Assembly (NCBI GenBank): GCA_964020085.1
Contig: OZ026596.1
Coordinates: 32,696,722 to 32,760,721 of the forward strand
Length of the DNA stretch: 64,000 nucleotides
DNA from: Micromussa lordhowensis
Taxonomy: Eukaryota; Cnidaria; Anthozoa; Scleractinia; Lobophylliidae
Direction: 5' to 3'
Positions 30,020 through 41,418 of this stretch are shown in pieces (position 1 is the stretch's first letter; the number at the start of each line of letters is the position of its first letter). The translations under genes and the position numbers were made by a program. Under the pieces are notes generated by a model. The model made no database searches and was not told where the DNA came from. It worked only from the letters and a program-made list of their open reading frames with translations.

Positions 30020-33000
30020 GTCAATAGCCCATTCGGCTTCGCCTCATGGGCTATTGACCCGTAGCCCTTTCGGGCTACGGGTCTAATTGTTAAACATGCC
30101 GGGATCTACATCTTATGTGGAAACATCGTTACACAAACGATATACTTTATTATTTATAGAAGAAGAAAATGTCTTTACCTTCTTGTGAGCAATGAGAAGG
30201 CAGTTAGAATGTTCATGTTCACACGCGATCTCGTAATCGGGCAGCAAGTCGGTGAGCTTTTGAACAAAGCCAATAACCTAAGGAGGCCAATATAAACTGA
30301 TTGATCAACATCTTATTTCTCCTAACCATCTCATTACATTGTCAAGAACACAGTTGATGAGAATAGAGAAAATAATCAACTACGAGTCATTGTTTTGATG
30401 TTCAACCAAATTCTCAAAACTCACATTAAATGTAATGTATGGGGAAAAGTAAGGAGAATAGATACCTCTTCGTGCCACGGTACGTTCTCCATTGTCAGAG
30501 TTGACGCTTTAGACTCTCCACAATATGTCACACCCTGAGGAGAAAAGAAAAGAGAGAAACCTGGGTCATTAGCACATTTTACAATTCATAAAGCACTAAT
30601 AAATTGCACTGCAATTGCCTCTCATGGTTTACTATCTGCAAAATTATTGGGGCTCGATTTCATATTAATCAGTTGATAAGTGTAACATTATTTAAGACTC
30701 GAAACGCCTACGGCCCTACTAGAAACGCATGCGGCACTACTAGAAATGAAATGCATGTGTTCTTGTTCCACCAGAAAAGACTAACAGTCATATTATAAAA
30801 TGATTATTGACTGGGTGAGGTCAGGCTGGACGGGGAAAAAAATTGGTTCTCAGTCAGGGCGTCCTGACCTCGTCCTGACCTCGTCCTAACCTCGTCCTAA
30901 CCTCGTCCGGACCTGTCCGCCAGGGCCTCCGTCTCGGCCAATAAGTAAATAGTATTCACTTCCTCATAAACAAAATTGTCACATCTACAGAAGTGTATTC
31001 TCCAGGGAACAAAGTGGCAGAACAGTACCTTAACTTCAATAAAGTCTGGTCGGCCGATGGAAACCAAGTCAGCATAGTTTTGGAGTTCTTCATTGTTCCA
31101 TGACTTGACTAATGTGAGACGATACACAGTTCTTTGACCCTAAAAATAATTTATGATACAAAATGTGCATTGAGACATCGTTCACCATGTTAGTTACGTA
31201 TACTTCGCCAATCAGGGTGCCACAGCAAGGACTCGAGATTAACACTTCAGTGGGTATTTGTAGACTTAATTTTCTCAACTCTACTCTTCAGATGGAAGAA
31301 CAAACGAGGCCTTTGACAGTAAATCTTTGCTAACCTAACTGATGTATCTGAAAAGCTTACTAATTTAGTTTGGACTGAATCAAAATAGTATTGTCATGTA
31401 AACTTGTGGTAATAAGGGCAAGTCTTGCAACTAAAAGAAAACAAGCTCAGTCCTTCCAACCTGTCTAACATAAGTTGGTGCTAACTCCTGGGACAAGTTG
31501 GATGGAGAGATATCACAGCTAAAAAACCCTCCCACCCGGACTGAAAGCTTTGAGCCACCAACTAAACACCTTAAACAAGACCATAGTCAGGTAAAATTCA
31601 AACCTTCTCTGATAAAGCCTTGAGACTATCCAGGAATCGAGGCCAGAAATCTCTGAACAATGGTCGATCAATTTTCTTGAGGCTGTCTTTTGTACTTGCG
31701 TCCACGCTCACATACAACTGTGTCACTGGAATGAGGTTTCTAAATGGGAAAAGTAAAGTTGTGCGTACTGTTATCTTAGTGAAGCATTTCAACTACAGTG
31801 GAACCTCCACTACCGGCCACCCCTCTACAACGGCCATTGTTTTTCGTCCTCGAGGACGGTCCATACATCAACTCTTATTTTAACCTCTCTAGTCTATAAC
31901 GGCCACCTACCAAAATAACTCCTTCAAGACTGACAACTGGTGTATACCAAACCCCATTCTATATTTTAAAAGCTCACAAAACGTGATCTGTATTGTGCGT
32001 CGTTGGTCTCTGTTTCTGTCTGGTGTTTGTTTTACTGATATATTTTGATAGTGTTACATATAGGTATTTCTATACTACAATAAGCATTTCTTAAATATAA
32101 AAATGCTGTCCCCCCTAAAAAAAACAGATTTCGTGTTACCCCTCTGCCTACCCATATTGACCGCTGTTCTACAGTGGCCATGTTCCTCTGTCCCCAAGGA
32201 GGCCGTTGTGAGGAGGTTTGACTGTAGACTCCCAAATTCGATGACTACAGGAACTTTACTTCAACAACACACTGTAACACTTTAAATCACCCACCTGATA
32301 GCATCTGGAAACTGAGCATTGGTGACAAGAAAAGTGGAAATATCATGTCCATGGAGAATCCTGATCAGTTCATTTATTCTAGGGTACATTATAGGTTCAC
32401 CTATTACAAGAGAAAAAAAAAATGATCCACAATGAAGGCTTGCAGCATACTGCTAATTACTCTCTAGAAATAACTCAAGAAGCTTAAATATCAACGTACA
32501 GGAATTCCAAAAGTGATGGTTTTGCCTTTAGGGCAGTAATCAACAAAATTAATGATCAGAACAAATAAAGGAAGCGAGGTTACGGCAGCGTGCAAAGAAA
32601 GTCATGCCCGATGGATAACCTGGGCTTGGAAAATGGTCGAGGTAAATAGACCAATTTCGATATATTAAAATTCAACCTAACACAATAGACCTCAACACGA
32701 GGCTCTGGGGAATAAACCCCAAACTCTGTAGTTATTCCCCAGAGCCTTAAACTGAGGTCTTGTTTTAGGCTGAATTTAATATATCCAAATTGGTCTATTA
32801 TGGAAGTACTGCAACAGATGAAAAATTGGGAGGCTAGTGAGAATGACTTTTGGGCTGGTACATCCAAGTTAAGGCTTGTATGACGGTAAGTCTGAAAACT
32901 GGTTTTGATGAGTTGAAATAAGCCAGATTACAAATGAAAATCTGAAGAATTCATTTTCAAGTTTGGAAAGGTTTCCTTTCTTGAAAGTTTGCAAATTAGA

Positions 33001-36000
33001 AATACTTAGTTAACTTAATATGGAATACATCTCTGTTATTTAACCAGTACAAAAGCTACTTTAAAGCATCCTACCCACAAGAGAAAGTGCACAATGTCTG
33101 ATTTTCATTCCTTCTTCAAATCGCTCTGGTTTAACACCAGGAACACCTAAAAATAGGGCAAAAAAATAAAACTTTTGAATGAGAGTTTAGAAACATCATA
33201 AAGAATTGTATGCTACTACAGTTCCCCGATGTCATAAATTTGAGACATTACCGGTATGTAGATTTAATATTAACATCTTAATTTAACAATCTTGTACAGT
33301 GGCATTAAAATTCAGTCAAGCTGCTGAGTCCTGTAACAACCTTTCTTTCAGTAAATTTAAGTAATGAAAACCAATGATATACATGACAACAAAGACTGTA
33401 GTGGACTACCAGAGCAATGACGTTAACAGAAAAACTGACATGAGGATAGCTTCACAATTAAGCTATTAAATGGACAAAAAAGGACCAGTCAGGCAAACAA
33501 GATAAGATAACATTGGAGAGTGTCCAGCTGCAGCTCATTTACATGATTGTAGCTTTGTCAACCAATCCTTTGGTTCCTTTCCTTTACATTAGTTTAATAC
33601 TTTTTTTTTGTTTGTTTTACCCAAAGATGCAACTTACCTCTGAACTGTTTAATCATATTGCGGTGATTCTCCATGGCCCCATTAACAATGGTGTCTGGAT
33701 CATCCATCTTCCACTTCCACTCTGTTCCAACAGGATTTGTGTGATGTCTAAAGTCATAACGAAATAGAACTCACCTCATGAGAATAACGCTATTGCTTTC
33801 AAGAGCATAAGGAGGTTTTCTCATGGTTGTCTAAGGGCCTCCACAGACAAGAAGTTTAGTTGTCAACAAGTATTGTAGAGTCAGTTGAGGCCTTGAAGTT
33901 AAGTCATAGCAGTTTGAGACAAAAACTTGATACTGTAAAAAAAACTACACAAAGAACTCATTTGGCACATTTCTTGACACATTTTTAGCAATGTAGTTTT
34001 CATCCTGCATCATGTTTCATTTCACAATAAGACAGCAAGAAAACAACCGGTATGTCATTTCAGTCTAAGTGAAGTGTAAAGCTACATGTACTTCTTTTGT
34101 TGTAGTCAGTGTTGCTATTGCTTTAACTTTATTGAAATTGTGACGGGTCGTGGCCATCATGCATTGGTTATCTGGTTGCTGTTGTGGATGATGTCGGGTT
34201 GTCGTTGTGAACTAGCCTATAGCTAAGAGTGAATTCTCATAGACTTATTTGTATCGTCAGTGAGTTTTAGGGTGAATTTCACTAGCCAAACCTACGAACT
34301 CTATTCTCAAATGAAGAAGAAATTGTGCTTACCGCCAACAGAAGACACATTTATTGGCACAAGCTAGGCTGGGCGTGGCCTCCATACAGCGATGACTCTC
34401 TATACCATAGAAGGTATGTTTGTAGCACCCACCACGACCTCTTAACATTGACTGTAAATAGAAGACAAGGAAAGGTACATCTTTGATCAGTACAAATGGC
34501 TTAAACCTAACACTATCAGAAAAAAAACCCGACAGTGATATGCCCTGAATAACAATGCACATGGTTTGAACAAACTAACTTTATATGAAGGTTTGACAAA
34601 AAAAGAAAAACTCTACACAACATTGTCTTCTTCCCCTTCTCTTCATTTAAAGTTATTTTTTCTTTCTGAGATAACTGAAACTCAAACACATATTTCTTGT
34701 TTGCTGTTGTCTGCCTGTTCCCCATAAAGTTCAAATTCCCACAAGGTTTTTCCGTTCTCTAAAATTCCCTATGTACATCTATCCATTATCTTTGTCTTGA
34801 ATCTTCTGTTAGTATTTTGTTGCCCAGACAAATTTAATTTAGGTGGTCAATAAAGATCCACCTTTAGATACCTTTGTCCATCTGCAAAGTTTAACTCCAG
34901 AATGACTACCAATCAAACGATAACCTAGCAAAAAAAATTGAAAGTTTAGAAATATTTCTAGCAAACAGAAAATTCCATATTAAATTACCAGTTTATGAAA
35001 ATCTTGTAATAGAACAACAATCAGTCAATTTAGAACATTTACCATTATGCAAATAAAAATTTAGCACTTTGCCAGAATGTACTCAAGAGTGTCTGCAACT
35101 GGACTAAGCAGTTGTATGTACACAGAGGCTTACCAGTACCATAACTGGCAAAAAGGGCTTTCAGGAAGGACTAAATGAAAACTTTCACTTATTCCATTTC
35201 AACATTCCACATGGGAATTTTAAAAGAGCTTTGTCTTGAAGAGAGAAATTGATTCTGACAATCTGTTCAGGTACATTGTACGCATTCTGAAACATTTTGA
35301 CTCAACGGTAAACAATCCTGAAGAACTCAATTTAACCTTCTTGAATCAGCAACTTAAATAAGTCTTTTGATAGTGATTAGTAGATTTTTAAATACCTTGC
35401 TTTGTCAGCGCTTTCTCTAATGCAGGTGTAATCATCTCTTTCGGTTCTGTCTGTACCTTTTTCTTTTTACCTTCAAAAATAAATTGTCACCCACTCTACT
35501 CAGTAACATCATTGATGTGATACAACTAGCAAACCAGCATAGCGTTTAAGGTTGCATTCCTTTGGAAAGATCTGGATCAGGATCAGTGATCCAAGATCTG
35601 TCTGGATCATGGTGCATCGAAGGAGCTGATGAATCCACTCTGGTCACGGACAGATCTTGAATTACTGATCCTGATCCAGATCACCCCAAAGGAACACACC
35701 CTTAGAAATGCATCTACAGTTATCCACACAATGTAACATACCTATACTTCTCTTTGGACCTTTTAACTGTGTAGCTTCTCTTTCTTCCTGCAAGTAGGTG
35801 CAGTAATTAGGAATAAAATGGGCACAATGTGCAAGCTTGGTAAATGCCATAAAACATGTTAACATTTTTTTTGAGAATCCTGTATACACATAAAGAACAA
35901 CCAGTACTGATCAGGCTGATGTGCCAAGTCTAATTTGCACCTTCATTCTACATACACAGGGTTTACAACAGGAGCTGGTGACCAATGTAATTGCTGTGGT

Positions 36001-39000
36001 GAACTTTATAAGACCTTGTTCATGCAGCCACCCTTTTTATTTACTTTAATGTTTCCCTCTTCAGTTATATTCTTCACTAAGGTGGTCTATTTACTGCCTC
36101 TTCAGAGGGCAAATACTACAAAACTTTCTAGTAATACATTACTATTAATAATTGGGACGTTTAAAACATGTAAATTTCTATTCTGCAATGCACGCTTCAG
36201 CTATGTTTCCTGAATACAATTTTACCTTTGCTTGTTTCATCGTATTCATCATAGGTCCCAAATCTTCCAAGTCTAACAAGCCAGACTTGTTTTCTCCTTC
36301 ATCAACTCCTCCATCATCATCTTCTTCACTGGTGCTTTCATACAAAGTCTTAAGCAAAAGGAGAACGGTAAACTTGGTAAACTTGTAACTGACTATAGTT
36401 AATACACAATATTGCCAGAGAAAGTAGGTTTAAAATGATTGTCACTGCAATAATGTCAGAAAGAAGATAGCTTTTCACAAAATCAATGGTTCCAGGGTTT
36501 ACAATGGAAGGGAATAACAAATTTTAGGTACATTTATTATACACTGTATGGAGCAAGAAATCCACACATACATAGTCTGAACACACTATAAAGTAACTCA
36601 ACCGTCATCAAAATAATGATGTCAATATTTGCTGACCATGTATTATGCAAGTAAAACATTACTAGAACACAAGCACAAGCTAAGGGCTTCTAACAGGAAG
36701 AAATTTATACCAGCTAAACCTGTCTCTTGAAGCCTATACCGTGAATTATTTTCAATGTCAGTCTGCAATTTATTTGGGTTTATGGTATGTCACTTTCAGG
36801 ATTACAAAAGGTTTGACTGGTATTGCATGTAACTCTATAGCTTGTTAGACAATGTGGCTTAGTACCTCATCATCTTGAATATCGTTTTCCTGAAAATCTT
36901 CTTGATTGTTGCAGCAGGCATCGGCACCAGATTGTGATTCAGTGGCACAGTGGGATGTAGTTTCCTTTGAGTTCCCTTTTTCACTTTTGAACTGTAATAG
37001 GAGGTCTGAACTCCAAACTTTGAAGTCTTCTTCAATACCTAAAAAAAGCCCAACATTTCATACTTGAAATCAAAGTGTAATACTTTTCAAAAATACCCTG
37101 CAAGGAGTTCAGCTCAATCCCCTTGTTGTTAGGGTTATTGCAGCTGTTAGTAACAGTCATATATCATTCACTGCTCACAAGTAATCGCCCGAGGAATGAC
37201 TCTCCTGAATTAACAATAATTATTCTCTTACCTCCATATTTGCTGTTTGCTACATTTTCATCTCCCATTCCAAAAGGAAAAACTTGTCTTGCACTGAGCA
37301 ACCCCAACCACTTGTCAACATTCTTTCCGACCTGCAATACGATTGTGTTCTTAAAAACTACTTCAACAATCAACTTCAGTCTTCGTTTATCCAAACACAA
37401 TAATCGTTGAATAGCATAGACCACTTTCATAAATGGTGGCCAATTATAAATTCTTTTGACAATATTAAAATTAGCCTTACTAACCTCATTTTGAAGTCAG
37501 TAATATTCAAAAGACGTTTTACACTGAGACGAGGTTAGTAAGGCTAATTTAAATGCATACAAAAGAATTTTAAATTGGCAGCCATTTATGAAAAGGGTCT
37601 ATAAAAGGTATTGACTTCAGTACAAACCAAGTTAAATTTGTCCTTGTAGAGAGAATTACCAAGACCAAACACTGCATAGTCCAAACCACTGAGGAGAGAT
37701 TTTTGCACACGAAAATCATTTGAGGCTTCCTCTAGCCATTTACAAAACCACTCAGCAGTTTCTGGAGGCTTTCCATCCACATAGGTGCTTATTATGAACA
37801 CACAAGTGTCAACCTGTAGATTAGAAAATAATACATGCACACATGCAGTAAGTAATGGTAGAGAATTTAATCTGACAGCAAGAACAGCTGGTGGATTTGA
37901 TTGTGTGTTCAGCTACTTTTAGTTTGATCATACTGCTTACAACAATCTCCAATTATTTCTTTTCTTGTTCAGGTACATTGTATAACAAGCACATTGATCA
38001 ATGAGCTACAGTTGGGTCTTAGGGAAGGGGATACTCTGGACTTCAAAAGAGGCTCTGCCCAAACCCATCGCAAGGTATTAAATACAAACAGTGCATCAGC
38101 TGGAGAGTCGTTTGTGTGTTGATCAATGAGTTGGGGTTGAGTCTGCTCATTTAAATGGCTGTGGTTTGGTCAATGTGCTTATGATGCATTACCAGGAAGT
38201 CACGCTGTGCTGAAAAAATGAGCTAGGACTACACATATCTCCCTGTCATATCAATATATAGAGTTAACGTTCTGTAGGCGTGTCTACTGAGATGTTGGTA
38301 GTACATACAAGTATGTATGTTGTAGATCAAAATGAAATTCAGGTTAAAATGATTTTAACCCAATTTCATTCTCAATTTCCTTTGTTTTCTAACCCTAATT
38401 ATCCATGACCCATGAATTATCAGGGTTGAGAGACAAAGAAAATGTACATTGACCAAAGAACTTGTCGGAGGTGTTTGACAACCATCATGTCACAGGTTTA
38501 TCTGCTAACTGAAGTGTAAGTTACCACTTTCTCACACTGTAAAAGTTTATAAGTTTCCTTATTGTTTTAATTATAATCAGTCTCTCACACCTGTGAACAA
38601 AAACACTACAGACCACAAATTCCGACATCAACATGTATCCTTACCTCCTCAGAAAGACTGTCCTCTGGTTCATAATTCTTTAAATCCACCACCTCACTTA
38701 TCAACCCCAGGCTTTGTGCTTTGGATTTCAGTTCTCCTGCTAGACTCTTCACAAACACAAAATTAAAAAGTATGGGCCCCAGATCATGGCGATTTCAGTC
38801 TGTCATGATAGAGAGTGCTTCCCAGTGCAATTACAAGTAAAAATTGAGACTCATTGAACAAGACAGTCTAAATCCTAACCCTCCAACAAGTTAACCAGTG
38901 AGACTTTGTCACAATTTGAGTGAAAAAAGTAATAGCAGTGAAGACACAGTAAAAATGCATGTAATATCAAAAGGGGCTTGAAGAAAGTCTATAATATACA

Positions 39001-41316
39001 ATCCAGAAAACCTAACAACTTCAAATTGACATTCGAAACTAATGATAGACTGGCCCGCCTGGACTAGCATACATGTACACGTAGCTATTGATGGATTGAT
39101 TGATTGACTGATTGAAAACAAATTAATAAATAAATGATTCTATCTAGATGTAGGTGACAATAATTCTTGACCGTCCTGTGTCAGTGAGTGATCACAGCAT
39201 TCATATAAGTACAAACACAGAAAAATAGCATTCAGTTCAGTACAGTACCTTTGCTTTTCCTGTTTGTGTTCCAAAGAATATCTTGATTCTCTCTGACCTG
39301 GCTGTTCTTCTTCTATTTGTCTCAGAATCCCCAAGAGATGATGAGGCCTTGATACCTTTATTTTCCTGCCAAACAAATGGGATCCTTCTAATTAAGGCAA
39401 TCACTTTCTGACGAAGTTACAACTTACTTCTGACTGACTCGGAGCTTAATGGCAACCCTGTCCAGAAAGTAAATGTAAGTAAGAACACTGTATGCCTACT
39501 CCGAGTCTCATGCTCACGCACTCATCAGACAGTATATGGAGAATAAACCTATCAAGTTATATATATGCACACGTCTATTTTTTATAAAAAGCAGGGCAGT
39601 GCGGTTCTAATCACAATTAGGTATGAGAAAAAACCTAATAGAGTATTGTTTTTGAGTCAATTGTTCCGAAGGTAAAACTTGTTTTTGTGGCGGCACTTGG
39701 AAATCAGTTCTGATCTTTTATTTAGGATTCTGTCGGGGTTTGCAGTAATAATCATTAGTTTCTCTGTTAAGCATAGGTCGCATCGTTTAGAAATGTTGTT
39801 GTAGGGTCTTCTTATTCAAAGCTCTACACCTTAAAAGTGTATTGAGCACTGTTTAATGGCATTAGCCACTTTATTACACGTATATATAAAAAAATAAAGT
39901 TTTACCTGTTTAGATTTTCTCAGTTGTACATACTCAGTTGTGTACTTGTCTTTTCCTCTAAGTCTGATAATCAGCCATGACAAGCTCAAACCTCCAAGGA
40001 CAAGAGTTGCACCCTGCATCCTTACAGACATCCACCAGTCTATTAACTTGTCCTGCCAATTGGGCTCTCTACCATTTTTTGAAGAATGTGCTATGGAAAA
40101 GAGATTTTGCTGATCAGTTTCAGGGATAGATACTGTGCACCGTGAATCTGTTAGTAGAACTGTTCTTGGTAAACAAACTATGTACTAAATAGGTCAAGAA
40201 TAATCCTAGCAGGTGACTGTTCTTAGTAAAAAAACCTATGTACCACACAGGTCAAGAATAATGCTAGCCGGTGATAACATCCTTCGGCTTTTATAATGTG
40301 GTTGTCTCTCCTAAGGTAAACAAAGGCTTTGTAAGGCTTAGCCGACTGGTAAACAGGAACAAAACCAAGACACCACACGAGCAGACTTCTTTGATGGTAC
40401 CACAAAACAATTTCTGACATCATATGCAAAGGACTTAAGTTCTGGATAAGATGTTCCCTTTTGCCAGCAAGAGGCGATAATACATTTACAGTGTGTCAAA
40501 AATGAAATTAGCATTCACCCTGTTATTACGGTCACCTTGTTATTATGGAACTTTACTCTGGGCCTGAACAAAAGCACTGTCAGTCATTTTCGTATTTAAA
40601 TAACCCCTTTAATATGGCCACCCCCTTTAAACAGCCAGATTTTTGAGGCCCATTGGTGACCGGTTTAACAGAAGTCCACTGTAGAACCTAGTCAAAAGTT
40701 GACAGCTTGTTCAAGCTAGACACTGTAAACTGAATTCAACCTGGACAGTTGGATATTTTAAATAGTTTTATCTGTTTATAGTAAAATAAGGCTTTTCCTT
40801 AAATATTTACTACAACATTTTTGAAACTGCAGGTAAAGCCTTGTATTCAAAATTTCAGTCTCACTTGCCGTGAAACAACTTCTCGCCACTTAGTGCATTT
40901 AGCTACGAAAAAAGTACCATTGCACATAAGCTTACGTTTTTCCGCCTTCAGAACGTACCGTACTAACTTGGGGTAAATATGGTAAACCAACATTGAAGCG
41001 TGCAATACTTTGGAGTTTTGTCTAAGCTAAGACGATCTTCTTAAATTAAGAAGGGGAAATAAACGATGAAAATAAAGTTCTCAAACAAATTCCAAAGTAA
41101 ACTTGACACCGCTGAACCGTTACTTACTACGAATTGCCGCGAACACTGCACGATTAATTTTTACCTTGAAAGTTCCAATCACATTTTTCAGGCAACAAAG
41201 ACAAAAATTTACCATACAGTATACTTACCATCTACTTGGAAAGATAAACAAATGACAAGCAAGAAATGAATTCCTAAGAAAAAGAACACCGAGCTGCGCG
41301 AGTTACCAGCCGCCAT
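28661..41316 (-). CDS. TYW1: TYW1, tRNA 4-demethylwyosine synthase, complete 21-exon gene
   Basis: Exons (minus strand, 5' to 3'): 41229-41316, 39906-40090, 39249-39365, 38645-38746, 37628-37813, 37232-37331, 36866-37038, 36226-36348, 35742-35787, 35396-35470, 34872-34924, 34333-34451, 33638-33747, 33075-33146, 32295-32400, 31604-31739, 31029-31139, 30466-30534, 30179-30277, 29286-29342, 28661-28822. All have GT-AG borders and phases agree. They sum to 2289 nt, 762 aa; human TYW1 is about 730 aa. Residues 9-28 and about 54-72 are hydrophobic. A flavodoxin domain ([13 protein letters not shown], residue 118; FGLGNSLY) feeds electrons to a radical-SAM core with CANKCVFC (Cys447, 451, 454). The wyosine-forming domain is C-terminal. 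The enzyme makes the tricyclic base precursor at position 37 of tRNA-Phe. Confidence 0.96.
29789..29986. repeat. MITE with terminal repeats, TYW1 intron
   Basis: Ends ttagtatcacccaactagt and its near reverse complement actggttgggtgatactaa enclose 160 bp. It lies in the intron between exons 19 and 20. Confidence 0.82.
29989..30089. repeat. GC-rich palindrome, TYW1 intron
   Basis: caattagaccc... to ...gggtctaattg fold into a nested hairpin with the centre near cattcggcttcgcctcatg. It directly follows the MITE above and may be a separate insertion. Confidence 0.82.
31796..32224. mobile_element. Non-autonomous Tc1/mariner (pogo-like) element
   Basis: Inverted ends cagtggaacctcc and ggaggtttgactg, flanked by TA dinucleotides at 31794-31795 and 32225-32226, as expected for Tc1/mariner. 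No transposase ORF. It lies in the TYW1 intron between exons 15 and 16. A worn relative seems present near 40500-40685. Confidence 0.75.
32645..32799. repeat. MITE, aatagaccaattt family
   Basis: Inverted ends aatagaccaatttcgatat and aattggtctatt with an internal palindrome ggctctggggaataa. A half copy is present at 42254-42351. Confidence 0.85.
35548..35703. repeat. Fold-back MITE, TYW1 intron
   Basis: Inverted ends containing cctttggaaagatctggatc and gatccagatcaccccaaagg; about 60-bp arms. Between TYW1 exons 9 and 10. Confidence 0.82.
37416..37602. repeat. Fold-back MITE, TYW1 intron
   Basis: Ends atagaccactttcataaatgg and ccatttatgaaaagggtctat with an internal gaggttagtaaggctaat inverted pair. 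Between TYW1 exons 5 and 6, 26 bp from exon 5. Confidence 0.85.
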
Positions 41317-41418
41317 GTTATTTTTCATTCTTACACAACGCTCCACCAAAAGGCTCGGTTACAAAGGCAGGAACGCCTGTCGATAACTGTTGGTGAGCAC
41401 GAAGGGTAAAATCAAATA
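41317..41418. promoter_or_regulatory. Bidirectional TYW1/POP5 promoter
   Basis: Only 102 bp separate the TYW1 ATG (41316, minus) from the POP5 ATG (41419, plus). No TATA box is visible. The core promoters and both 5' leaders must lie here or overlap the genes, so coordinated transcription is inferred. Confidence 0.75.

Noticed and set aside
37164..37430. Longer reading of TYW1 exon 6
   Set aside because: The open frame continues into introns on both sides; the GT-AG exon 37232-37331 fits the family and the phases.
38340..38400. Inverted aaatgaaattcaggtt / aacccaatttcatt as a regulatory stem in a TYW1 intron
   Set aside because: A similar sequence occurs near 45190-45230, so it is a dispersed repeat.
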